The notes under the pieces are model-generated. The model searched no databases. It had not been told where the DNA came from and was given only the letters and a program-made list of their open reading frames with translations. A DNA stretch of 18,402 nt from Gammaproteobacteria bacterium (GTDB lineage: Bacteria; Pseudomonadota; Gammaproteobacteria; Pseudomonadales; Azotimanducaceae). Where the stretch lies: NCBI GenBank assembly GCA_027295975.1, contig JAPUJX010000132.1, forward strand, positions 1 through 18,402. The letters run 5' to 3'. The position numbers were made by a program, and so were the translations under genes. Shown in pieces: positions 7,204 through 13,913 of the stretch. Each line of letters begins with the position of its first letter. The stretch's first letter is position 1.

Positions 7204-7995
7204 CTAACTGAACAGTCGGGTGAGTGCCGCACCGGGGTTCTCCGCTTTCATAAAAGCTTCCCCAACCAGAAAGGCATTGACGTTTCTTGCCCGCATGGCG
7301 GCAACGTCAGCACGTTCGCGGATTCCACTTTCGGTCACAACCAGTACATCATCGGGAATATTCTCGATCAGTGAGAAAGTGTTATCGAGGCTGGTTTCGA
7401 AGGTTTTCAGATTGCGATTGTTGATGCCGATCATGGCCGGGTGCAGACTCACTGCGGCCGCAAGTTCGGTGGCGTTGTGCACCTCTAGCAACACGTCGAG
7501 TTCCAGACTGCGGGCAAGTTGGTGGAACACGGTGAGTTGCATGATGTCCAGTGCGGACACGATGAGTAATACACAGTCGGCACCCATCGCCCTGGTTTCG
7601 TAAACCTGGTATTCATCGACGATGAATTCCTTTCTCAACACCGGAAGGGAGACGGCTTCTCGAATTGCCCGCAGATGGTCGTCGCTGCCCTGGAAGTAGC
7701 GTTCGTCGGTCAGCACGGAAAGACAGGTGGCGCCCGCTCGTTCGTAGCTTTTGGCAATGGCGACCGGATCGTAGTGCTCGCGAATAACCCCTTTGCTCGG
7801 CGAAGCCTTCTTGACCTCGGCGATGACCGCTGGATTTCCGCTCGCGACCGTTGCCTGTAACGCCTGAGTAAATTCGCGTGGAGGCAGCGATTCCGCGATC
7901 TGCTCCTTGAGCACACTTGCGGATTTTGACTTGCTCCGGGCTGCTACTTCGCGATGTTTGTGTTCGACTATCTCGTCGAGAATCGTCCCGCTCAC
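7204..7995 (-). CDS. trpC: Indole-3-glycerol phosphate synthase
   Basis: Catalyses ring closure of carboxyphenylamino-deoxyribulose phosphate to indole-3-glycerol phosphate, the fourth step from chorismate to tryptophan, as a cytoplasmic TIM barrel. The 263 residues match the monofunctional enzyme; there is no fused TrpF domain. Active-site residues are all present: Glu60 and Lys62 in IAEVKKASPSKG, Lys122 in LRKEFIVDEYQ, Glu171 in LLEVHN, Asn192 in GINNRNL, Glu222 and Ser223 in TESGIRE. The phosphate-binding end FLVGEAFM is also intact. The start is a GTG at 7993-7995 that overlaps the trpD stop by four bases (GTGA), so translation is probably coupled. It is the last gene of the trpGDC run. 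No terminator is visible after it, and it converges on the DUF58 gene. Confidence 0.96.
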   Translation of the reverse strand: MSGTILDEIVEHKHREVAARSKSKSASVLKEQIAESLPPREFTQALQATVASGNPAVIAEVKKASPSKGVIREHYDPVAIAKSYERAGATCLSVLTDERYFQGSDDHLRAIREAVSLPVLRKEFIVDEYQVYETRAMGADCVLLIVSALDIMQLTVFHQLARSLELDVLLEVHNATELAAAVSLHPAMIGINNRNLKTFETSLDNTFSLIENIPDDVLVVTESGIRERADVAAMRARNVNAFLVGEAFMKAENPGAALTRLFS

Positions 7996-9017
7996 TGCTC
8001 GCCCATCATCCGGCTGATGCGCACGAGTTCGTCGAGTCGCTCTTTTGCCAGCCCCGCCGCAATCACGTCCTGCGCCATCGTGACACCATTGGCGAGGGTG
8101 GTGGCGACACCCGAAGCATAAATCGCCGCGCCGGCATTGAGGCTGACTATGTCGGCCGCGGCGGAATCCGGTTTGGTCAACGAGTCCTTCAACAGCGCGA
8201 AACTCGATGACGGTGAATCGGCGTGTAAAGACTCGGTGGATTGTTGTTTGATGTCGAAATCTTCCGGGGTGATTTCGTAGTGGCTGATGTTGCCGTCTTT
8301 GAGTTCGACGACGAGACTTGATTTATCTAGTGCGATTTCGTCCAGCCCGTTGCTATGCACCACCAGCACATGTTCCGAACCGAGCAGTTTGAGAACTTCG
8401 GCCAACGCCTGCTGCCACTGTTCACTGAAAACACCGACCACCTGGCGTTTGGCGTTTGCCGGATTGGTCAAAGGACCCAACAGGTTCATCATGGTACGCA
8501 CCTTGAGTTCCTGGCGGATTGGAGCGGCATAACGCATCGCACTATGGTGGGCCTGGGCGAACAGAAAACCCACGCCAACTTCCGAGATGCAACGTGTTAT
8601 CTGTTCCGGTGCGAGATCGATGTTGACTCCGGCGGCCTCGAGCACGTCAGCGCTGCCGCTGAAGCTCGTCATCTTCCGATTACCATGTTTGGCGACCTTG
8701 GCACCGGCGGCGGCGGCAACGAATGTGGCTGCGGTTGAAATATTGAAGAGCTTGGCAGTACTGCTGCCGCCGGTGCCGCAGGTAGGCACCAGGTGGGGGA
8801 TGTCGATCTCCACCTTGGTGGAAAGGGCGCGCATGGTTTGTGCGGCTCCCGCGATCTCCTCGACCGTCTCGCCTTTGACACGCATCGACATCAGCAGCCC
8901 GCCGATCTGCGCCGGGGTGGCGGCACCCGACATTACCTCGTGAAAAACGGTCTGGGTTTGCGCCTGAGTGAGGTTTTGTCCTTCAGCCAGTTGCGCCAGT
9001 GCGGCTTGGATGTCCAT
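7992..9017 (-). CDS. trpD: Anthranilate phosphoribosyltransferase
   Basis: Transfers the phosphoribosyl group of PRPP to anthranilate, the second step of tryptophan synthesis. The 341-residue length is normal for the monofunctional enzyme. Visible motifs are [20 protein letters not shown] (91-110), HGNR (111-114), SGSADVLEA (120-128), [15 protein letters not shown] (157-171), LLGPLTNPA (179-187) and the metal-binding Asp226-Glu227 pair in GLDEIAL. One feature is odd: the PRPP loop reads [15 protein letters not shown] (81-95), where the usual form is GTGGDG plus three residues before FNIST. The conserved Asp after GTGG is therefore Ser85 and the loop is one residue longer. The rest of the active site looks intact, so the enzyme is probably functional. 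The ATG at 9015-9017 lies inside trpG (35-base overlap), and the stop overlaps the trpC start. Confidence 0.94.
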   Translation of the reverse strand: MDIQAALAQLAEGQNLTQAQTQTVFHEVMSGAATPAQIGGLLMSMRVKGETVEEIAGAAQTMRALSTKVEIDIPHLVPTCGTGGSSTAKLFNISTAATFVAAAAGAKVAKHGNRKMTSFSGSADVLEAAGVNIDLAPEQITRCISEVGVGFLFAQAHHSAMRYAAPIRQELKVRTMMNLLGPLTNPANAKRQVVGVFSEQWQQALAEVLKLLGSEHVLVVHSNGLDEIALDKSSLVVELKDGNISHYEITPEDFDIKQQSTESLHADSPSSSFALLKDSLTKPDSAAADIVSLNAGAAIYASGVATTLANGVTMAQDVIAAGLAKERLDELVRISRMMGEQ

Positions 9018-9600
9018 CTTCGGTTCCCCCGGTCAAAAAGTTGCGCAGCAGATCGTGCCCCGATTTGGTCAGAATCGATTCCGGATGAAACTGTACGCCT
9101 TCGATTGGGTACTCGCGATGGCGAAATCCCATGATCTCATCGAAAGTCCCATCGAGTTCCGTCCACGCGGTGATCTCCAGGCACTCGGGAATCGTAGTGC
9201 GCTCGACGATCAGAGAATGGTATCGGGTAGCCAGGAAGGGTTGGGGCAGATTGCGGAAAACACCCAGTCCTTCGTGATGAATCATCGACGTTTTGCCATG
9301 CATCACTTCGCGGGCCCGCTGGACTTCGCCACCGAGCGCCTGGCCGATACTCTGATGGCCCAGGCAGATCCCCAGAATGGGAATTTCGTCTCCGAAGGTC
9401 GTGACCACTTCCATGGAAATACCGGCCTGGTCGGGAGTACAGGGTCCCGGGGAGATGACGATCTTCTCCGGACTCAACTGCGAGATTTCATCCAGCGTGA
9501 TCTCATCGTTTCGGTGCACCACCACCTGAGCGCCGAGTTCACCAAGGTATTGCACCACGTTGTAGGTAAAGGAGTCGTAGTTGTCGATCATGAGGATCAT
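8983..9600 (-). CDS. trpG: Anthranilate synthase component II (glutamine amidotransferase)
   Basis: The glutaminase subunit that supplies ammonia to TrpE for anthranilate synthesis; in some bacteria the same protein also serves para-aminobenzoate synthesis (PabA). It is 205 residues of class I amidotransferase. The oxyanion strand is ISPGPCTP (49-56), the nucleophile Cys79 is in [20 protein letters not shown] is at 101-105, RYHSL at 126-130, and His172 and Glu174 are in GVQFHPES. It starts [11 protein letters not shown], as in Pseudomonas; a second in-frame ATG three codons later is possible. An AGG lies about 11 bases before the first ATG. The C-terminal ~14 residues are low-complexity and overlap trpD by 35 bases. 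trpE is not adjacent: the gene upstream is divergent and unrelated. Because trpE is absent, a dual TrpG/PabA role is possible. Confidence 0.95.
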   Translation of the reverse strand: MILMIDNYDSFTYNVVQYLGELGAQVVVHRNDEITLDEISQLSPEKIVISPGPCTPDQAGISMEVVTTFGDEIPILGICLGHQSIGQALGGEVQRAREVMHGKTSMIHHEGLGVFRNLPQPFLATRYHSLIVERTTIPECLEITAWTELDGTFDEIMGFRHREYPIEGVQFHPESILTKSGHDLLRNFLTGGTEDGHPSRTGATG

Positions 9601-9947
9601 GACTTATCTAACCTGTTGAAATGTAAACGTTTTAGACTTTTGTGGGGCAAAAGTACCCGCAAAAGTACTACTGGTACTGGGGGTAGATTGCGGTTTTTTG
9701 AGGTAATTGGGCCTTAAGCCCAGCAAAAAGGCGCGGGGGTCGACGACGAAATGACGTAGTGGATATTCTGGAGCATCACGGGCGAATCATAAGTAGCCTT
9801 GGGCCCGCGGTAAACCCCCGGATTATATTGTCTGGCGGACACGCCTTCGCTCTGGTCCAACTGGCTCGGGATTGCTGGCTGGAAGATCTCTGCAAAGACA
9901 AATACCCTCTTTGTCGAGCAGGCGGCAATTTCAGGGGGATCACCTCA
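9601..9947. other. Divergent intergenic region between trpG and the DUF7064-like gene
   Basis: This stretch of about 350 bases should hold the promoters of trpG (leftward) and of the DUF7064-like gene (rightward). I see no convincing trp attenuator: there is no leader peptide with tandem Trp codons and no terminator hairpin next to trpG. It contains the inverted and direct repeats described at 9636-9678. A further hairpin, TGGGC-CTTAA-GCCCA, is at 9708-9722. There is a weak rightward promoter candidate (TTGGGC at 9799-9804 and TATATT at 9824-9829, spacing 19). An in-frame extension of the downstream gene reaches back to 9759, but a good ribosome site at 9933-9938 argues that it is not translated. 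Confidence 0.6.
9636..9678. repeat. Inverted and direct repeats in the trpG upstream region
   Basis: ACTTTTG (9636-9642) and CAAAAGT (9648-9654) are perfect inverted repeats around the loop TGGGG. CAAAAGTAC is repeated directly at 9648-9656 and 9660-9668, a 12-base period. AGTAC (9664-9668) and GTACT (9674-9678) form a second perfect inverted repeat around TACTG. The cluster lies 36-78 bases upstream of the trpG start codon. It could be an operator for trpG or a small dispersed palindromic repeat. Confidence 0.55.
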
Positions 9948-10904
9948 ATGGTCAAGATTTATGGCAACCTGACGGCCCACGACGACTACACCCACGTGCT
10001 GGGGCCGGAAAAAAATTTCAACGAGTCCGTGTACTTCAACTTCTTCGATCGTACCCAGAACCTTGGCGGATTCGTGCGAATCGGCAATCGCGCCAACGAG
10101 GGTTACGCAGAGATGACCGTAATCGTCTGGAATCCCGATGGTTCGGCACTGTTCAACTATGCCAGGCCGGCGATCTCGCACAATGACGGATGGGACGCCG
10201 GCGGTCTTCGAATCACAATCGTCGAACCCGCCGAAGTGGTGCGAACGACCTACGACGGCGAGGCTTATTTCCTCAGGGATCCACGTGTGATGAGTGATCC
10301 GGGAAGCGCTTTCAGAGACAGCCCGCAACAGCGGCTGACAATCGACCTCACCCACGAAGCGGTGGGGCCCATGTACGGACATGTTGGTGAGACAGGCGAT
10401 GGCAATCAATTTGCCCGCTCCCATAGCGAACAACATATGCGCGTGAGCGGGACGTTACGGATGGGTGAGGGCGCGCCGCTTGCGCTGAACGGCCACGGCC
10501 TCAGAGACCACTCCTGGGGGCCTCGCTACTGGCAGGCAACCCCTTCCTACCGTTGGATTACCGGCAATTTCGGTGACGATCTCGGCATGATCGTGCGAAC
10601 CAACGACGCCGGCCATGGTGGGGGTCTCTTCCACCAGAGGCAGGACCTGGTGCGCATCACCAGGACGAGACTCACTACGGAGTACGAACCAGGCACCAAT
10701 TATCACAAGACGCTTCGCGCCGAACTCGAACTGGAGGACGGGCGAGAGTTGCTGCTGGAAGGGCGCGTGATGGGTTACATCCCGCTACGCAACCGGCGCG
10801 GCGGTAACAACACTCACGTGGGTGAGGGAATGACCGAGTACACCCTGGATGGAGAACGCGTCGGTTACGGGCTGAGCGAGTACCTGGATCAGCCGAAGGA
10901 TTAA
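9948..10904 (+). CDS. DUF7064/DUF7065-type protein (CrtC/AttH-like lipocalin fold)
   Basis: A 318-residue protein that I recognise, with caution, as a member of the large CrtC/AttH-like family (hydroxyneurosporene-synthase-like, now split into DUF7064 and DUF7065). Supporting segments are FNESVYFNFFDRTQNLGGFV (24-43), IVWNPDGSALFNY (59-71) and the diagnostic GHGLRDHSWGPRYWQATPSY (182-201). Such proteins are all-beta, often occur near steroid, lipid or aromatic metabolism genes, and lack a proven reaction in most cases. No signal peptide or membrane segment is visible. I chose the ATG at 9948 because AGGGGG lies nine bases upstream and the sequence then begins MVKIYGNLTAHDDYTHV. The frame stays open back to 9759, but that stretch looks non-coding. 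It is a single gene, divergent from trpG, with an 86-base gap before the next promoter-like element. Confidence 0.7.
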   Translation: MVKIYGNLTAHDDYTHVLGPEKNFNESVYFNFFDRTQNLGGFVRIGNRANEGYAEMTVIVWNPDGSALFNYARPAISHNDGWDAGGLRITIVEPAEVVRTTYDGEAYFLRDPRVMSDPGSAFRDSPQQRLTIDLTHEAVGPMYGHVGETGDGNQFARSHSEQHMRVSGTLRMGEGAPLALNGHGLRDHSWGPRYWQATPSYRWITGNFGDDLGMIVRTNDAGHGGGLFHQRQDLVRITRTRLTTEYEPGTNYHKTLRAELELEDGRELLLEGRVMGYIPLRNRRGGNNTHVGEGMTEYTLDGERVGYGLSEYLDQPKD

Positions 10905-10990
10905 TCTGTCGGGTGGGTAGAAAAACACCGCCCCTGTGGCAAACCCTCGAGGCGTCTGGCCGAAAATCGGTTGGAGTTTCAAATTCGGCG

Positions 10991-10996
10991 TACAAT
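10991..10996 (+). promoter_or_regulatory. Putative -10 element for the small basic protein and lipoprotein pair
   Basis: TACAAT matches the sigma-70 -10 consensus at five of six positions and lies about 35 bases before a strong ribosome site. The best upstream box, TTGGAG at 10971-10976, is only 14 bases away, shorter than ideal. The promoter call therefore rests on the -10 box and on position after the end of the preceding gene. Confidence 0.4.
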
Positions 10997-11042
10997 AGTT
11001 GTTGCTGGTTGTTCAAGCTCCACGCGGAGCAGGAGGAGTCTC

Positions 11043-11144
11043 ATGACCAAAGGCCGGGACAAAAAGAAACAGAACGACAAGACCAAGGCACAGAAAACGC
11101 TCAAGGAACGTAGAGCCGAGAAGCGCGCGAAACGGAATTCATGA
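11043..11144 (+). CDS. Small lysine/arginine-rich protein (33 residues)
   Basis: A short gene easily missed by length filters. The ATG at 11043 is preceded by AGGAGG (11031-11036) at a spacing of six, the best ribosome site in the window. The 33 residues start MTKGRDKKKQNDK and contain 10 Lys and 5 Arg against 4 Asp/Glu, giving a net charge near +11. Its stop codon overlaps the start of the lipoprotein gene (ATGA at 11141-11144), which suggests coupled translation. There is no hydrophobic segment, so it is probably cytoplasmic and may bind RNA, DNA or acidic partners. Similar tiny basic proteins occur as hypotheticals in other gammaproteobacteria as far as I recall, but I cannot name a family. 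The ribosome site, overlap and composition support a real gene; the function is unknown. Confidence 0.72.
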   Translation: MTKGRDKKKQNDKTKAQKTLKERRAEKRAKRNS

Positions 11145-11638
11145 ACGGGCCCTTCAAGCGAGAACTCGCCCGGGACCGCCGACAGGCCGGATTGGCACTG
11201 TTGTTGTCGGGGTTCCTGCTGCTTGGGTGTGAGCCGGAAAATCAGACACCGGGGTTGTGGCTCAGCGGCGAGTATGTGGAGACTTTTCCCGACGACTGGT
11301 CGTTCAGCAACGAATTCAAGGAAATTGCCATCGAAGTGGACACCCCGTACCTCATCGCGCATTCGGTGACGATCTGGTGTGTTGAGGTAGAAGGAGACCT
11401 GTTTGTGGCCGCCGCGGCGGCGGATACCAAGAGATGGCCCGGATGGGTGGAGGATGATCCGGATGTCGTCTTGAAGATCGACGACAAAGTCTACCAGGCG
11501 ACCCTCGTACCCATCGAGAGTTCTACCGAGATCGACAGGGTTCGGGCGGCATACGTCGCTAAATACGACCTCGGGGAAGGATCGCCCTTTCAGCCCGGAA
11601 CCAAGTATTGGAGCGTGATGCCTTCCGATGCCGGTTGA
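11141..11638 (+). CDS. Putative lipoprotein of unknown function
   Basis: A 165-residue predicted lipoprotein. After a basic n-region (KRELARDRR) comes a hydrophobic stretch from about 17 to 28 ending in the lipobox LLLGC, with Cys30 as the lipidation site. Glu follows the Cys, so outer-membrane sorting is more likely than inner-membrane retention. The mature part has an alternating beta pattern with IWCVEVEGDLFVAAAAADTK (78-97), then RWPGWVEDDPDVVLKIDDKV (98-117) and a final AAYVAKY. This order (strand, GDLFV, RWPGWV, dPdV) is reminiscent of split-barrel flavin-binding or DUF2255-like small proteins, but the similarity is by eye and weak. The ATG start overlaps the stop of the 33-residue basic protein. 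Its 3' end lies eight bases before the 186-bp palindromic repeat, which may act as its transcript end. Confidence 0.72.
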   Translation: MNGPFKRELARDRRQAGLALLLSGFLLLGCEPENQTPGLWLSGEYVETFPDDWSFSNEFKEIAIEVDTPYLIAHSVTIWCVEVEGDLFVAAAAADTKRWPGWVEDDPDVVLKIDDKVYQATLVPIESSTEIDRVRAAYVAKYDLGEGSPFQPGTKYWSVMPSDAG

Positions 11639-11646
11639 GTTCGCCC

Positions 11647-11832
11647 CTAGTGTCCTGTCTCGCAAATAAGTTTAATGAGATGCGCAGGATGTTTTGTTCC
11701 TGGCAAGGCGCGACGACGAGTATGTGGTCGCCCAATACGAAGAATTGGGACTCCCACGCGAGGAGGAGTAACGTAACCAGGGGCAAAAAAGACCAGCAGA
11801 TCGTTAAACTCATTTGTGAAAAAGGACATTAG
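11647..11832. mobile_element. 186-bp quasi-palindromic MITE-like element
   Basis: The ends are imperfect 30-bp terminal inverted repeats, 11647-11676 and 11803-11832, matching at 24 of 30 positions. They begin CTAGTGTCCTGTCTCGC and end in GGACATTAG. The complementarity continues inward: CCAGG plus CAAAA blocks pair on both sides, and the exact centre (about 11740) is a perfect hairpin CCCAAT-ACGAAGA-ATTGGG (11731-11749). The whole unit can therefore fold into one long hairpin. It encodes no transposase. The termini have the CTAG/TTAG edges often seen in non-autonomous elements. No clear target-site duplication is visible. It lies between the lipoprotein and the amidase genes and may act as a transcript end. 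Confidence 0.75.
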
Positions 11833-11905
11833 TGCACATGGAGGACAGCCAAAATCCCCAGAAGAACGCGTATCATGCCCGAGGCGCCGCCTGGAGCTAA
11901 TCAAC

Positions 11906-12742
11906 ATGCCGAAAATTACCCGAGTAGCCGTTGCCCAGCTTTGTGCGACTCCCGATGTTGCGGAAAACCTCAGGATTGCCGGCGATCTGGTGCGTGAGGC
12001 TCACACCAGGGATGCCGAGGTAGTCATGCTGCCCGAAGCGTTTGCGTTTCTGGGTCCGGAAAAGGAAAAACGCAAGATTCTCGAAAGCTTACCCATGGAT
12101 CCCTACGAAAAAGGCGGGCCGATCTTCGAGCAGTGTCGGGAGTTGGCATGCCGCTATGGGATTCATCTCGTGTTGGGCGGGTTCCACGAAAACGCAGACG
12201 ATCCAGACAAGTCTTTCAACACATGTATTCATCTCGCTCCCGACGGCGCCATTGCCGCTCGCTATCGAAAAATACATCTGTTCGACGTGCAACTCGACGA
12301 CGGAACGCAATTGAACGAATCCGCGCGGACTTTTGCAGGCGAAGACATCGTCACGACCGATCTGCCGTTCGGCGTGCTGGGCTTGAGCATCTGTTATGAC
12401 GTCCGGTTTCCCTATCTCTATCAGAGCCTGGTGGACCGTGGAGCGGTTGCCGTCACGGTGCCCTCGGCTTTTACAAAAACCACTGGAGCCGCACACTGGC
12501 ATGTGTTGTTGCGCGCCCGGGCCATCGAATGTCAAAGTTATGTGCTTGCCCCGGCACAACACGGCAACAGCTGGCGCAAGCGATTCTGTTACGGTCATTC
12601 GCTGATCATCGATCCCTGGGGAAAGATCATCGCGGAATGCCATGAAGGAGATGGCATTGCGGTGGCGGAAATCGACCCCGGTTACGTTGACAGGGTTCGC
12701 GCGGAACTGCCTAGTCTCTGCCACCGGCGTTCCCTAGAATAG
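11906..12742 (+). CDS. Nit1-type carbon-nitrogen hydrolase (probable deaminated glutathione amidase)
   Basis: A 278-residue cytoplasmic amidase of the nitrilase superfamily. The Glu-Lys-Cys catalytic triad is complete: Glu44 in VVMLPEAFAFLG, Lys122 in YRKIHLFDV and Cys163 in LGLSICYDVRFP. The stretch PSAFTKTTGAAHWHVLLRAR and the following AIECQSYVLAPAQHG match the Nit1/YbeM subgroup, which hydrolyses deaminated glutathione, a repair reaction that removes a wasteful transaminase by-product. The related omega-amidase (Nit2) is less likely from these motifs. I chose the ATG at 11906: TGGAG lies nine bases upstream and the protein then starts MPKITRVAVAQLCATPD. The frame is open further back into the palindromic repeat, but those 30 codons lack conservation signs. 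A 63-base gap separates it from the transporter gene, so co-transcription is possible. Confidence 0.88.
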   Translation: MPKITRVAVAQLCATPDVAENLRIAGDLVREAHTRDAEVVMLPEAFAFLGPEKEKRKILESLPMDPYEKGGPIFEQCRELACRYGIHLVLGGFHENADDPDKSFNTCIHLAPDGAIAARYRKIHLFDVQLDDGTQLNESARTFAGEDIVTTDLPFGVLGLSICYDVRFPYLYQSLVDRGAVAVTVPSAFTKTTGAAHWHVLLRARAIECQSYVLAPAQHGNSWRKRFCYGHSLIIDPWGKIIAECHEGDGIAVAEIDPGYVDRVRAELPSLCHRRSLE

Positions 12743-12805
12743 CGGCGGGCAACCAAAAATAGCCTCAACAGGCAAACCCTGGACAAGAACTGACTAGAGA
12801 GACAT

Positions 12806-13885
12806 TTGGGTTCAACCAGCAAAGCACTCGTCGTCTTCGCGGCCCTGATCGTCATCGTCGCCGGCCTCAAAGCCGCCGAAGATCTCGTTGTGCCATTTCT
12901 CCTGGCGGCGTTCATAGCCACGATCGCCGCAACGCCTGTTTTCTGGCTGGAAAAACATCGGGTGCCGGTTGCGATATCGATTATTGCGGTGATGGTGACC
13001 ATGATCGTGGTACTGGTTGGAATCGGCGCTGTGGTAGCGCAGTCGGCTGGTGAGTTCACCCAACGCCTGCAATTTTATCAGGCCAATCTTTCCGCCCAGG
13101 TGAACGACGTTATTGTCTGGCTTCAACAGTTCGGGATTGAGCTGTCGAGCGAGTTGATATTGACATACTTCGACCCGGGCACCGCGCTGGTACTGGCAGG
13201 GAACACGCTGCGAGGTTTTGGAGCCGCACTGGGTAACGGTTTTCTGATCCTACTGACGGTAATTTTCATTCTCGCGGAGGCATCCAGCTTTCCACGCAAA
13301 CTTCGTGATGTGCTGAACAATCCCGAACGGGATCTGCCTTACTTTTCCCGTTTCGCCGAGAACGTCAATCGCTATATTGCAATCAAAACTTCGGTGAGCG
13401 TGATTACCGGTCTCGTGATTGGCGTCTATCTCGCCATTCTTGGGGTCGACTTTCCCGTGCTCTGGGGTTTGCTCGCCTTTCTCTTGAACTACGTGCCTAC
13501 AATCGGCTCCATCATCGCAGCCGTCCCAGCCGTGTTGCTGGCACTGGTGCAACTCGGAGCGGGTAGTGCGCTGCTGACCGGCGCCGGTTTCTTCGTCGTG
13601 AACATCGTCATGGGTAACGCGGTCGAGCCACGGTTCATGGGTAAAGGTCTGGGACTTTCCACGCTGGTGGTGTTTCTCTCCCTTGTTGTCTGGGGCTGGA
13701 TGTTGGGACCGGTGGGCATGCTGCTTTCCGTTCCTCTCACGATGACCGCTAAAATCGCCCTGGAAGCCAACCCCTCGACCATATGGATTGCCCATCTGCT
13801 GGGACCAGCCGATGGGTTGCCGAATCCAACCGATATCGACACCGGTAATGAGGCAGGCAACCGTATTCCGAACGGTGAATCATGA
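12806..13885 (+). CDS. AI-2E family transporter (PerM/TqsA-like)
   Basis: A 359-residue inner-membrane protein with about eight hydrophobic segments in the AI-2E/PerM arrangement: a pair near 7-20 and 28-45, one near 52-75, a soluble helical region at about 78-125, and the remaining segments from about 135 to 330. Family marks are LLAFLLNYVPTIGSIIAAVP (about 224-243) and the block VEPRFMGKGLGLSTLVVFLS, followed by WGWMLGPVGMLLSVPLT. Members export small molecules or ions. E. coli TqsA affects autoinducer-2 release, while others act as sodium/proton antiporters, so the substrate here is not predictable. The start is taken as TTG at 12806, with GAGAGA a few bases upstream; no ATG precedes the first membrane segment. 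The downstream aminotransferase gene begins within 30 bases of its stop, suggesting an operon. Confidence 0.9.
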   Translation: MGSTSKALVVFAALIVIVAGLKAAEDLVVPFLLAAFIATIAATPVFWLEKHRVPVAISIIAVMVTMIVVLVGIGAVVAQSAGEFTQRLQFYQANLSAQVNDVIVWLQQFGIELSSELILTYFDPGTALVLAGNTLRGFGAALGNGFLILLTVIFILAEASSFPRKLRDVLNNPERDLPYFSRFAENVNRYIAIKTSVSVITGLVIGVYLAILGVDFPVLWGLLAFLLNYVPTIGSIIAAVPAVLLALVQLGAGSALLTGAGFFVVNIVMGNAVEPRFMGKGLGLSTLVVFLSLVVWGWMLGPVGMLLSVPLTMTAKIALEANPSTIWIAHLLGPADGLPNPTDIDTGNEAGNRIPNGES

Positions 13886-13913
13886 GCCCTTCTCACCACG
13901 CGAGAGTGAGAAC

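Noticed and set aside
9664..9678. TrpR operator upstream of trpG
   Set aside because: AGTAC-TACTG-GTACT shares only a few bases with the E. coli TrpR operator and lacks its central symmetry, so I report an unnamed repeat only.
8968..9717. Open frame of 249 codons on the plus strand opposite trpG
   Set aside because: It overlaps the clear TrpG coding sequence and part of the intergenic repeats, with no protein-like motif.
9601..9760. Tryptophan attenuator or leader peptide for trpG
   Set aside because: No short open frame with tandem Trp codons and no terminator/antiterminator pair can be drawn on the minus strand.
9759..9947. N-terminal extension of the DUF7064-like protein by 63 codons from GTG 9759
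   Set aside because: A strong ribosome site precedes the ATG at 9948, and the extension has no family resemblance and starts right at a stop codon.
11816..11905. Amidase start inside the palindromic element
   Set aside because: The 30 extra codons come partly from repeat DNA; the ATG at 11906 has a ribosome site and gives the normal nitrilase N-terminus.
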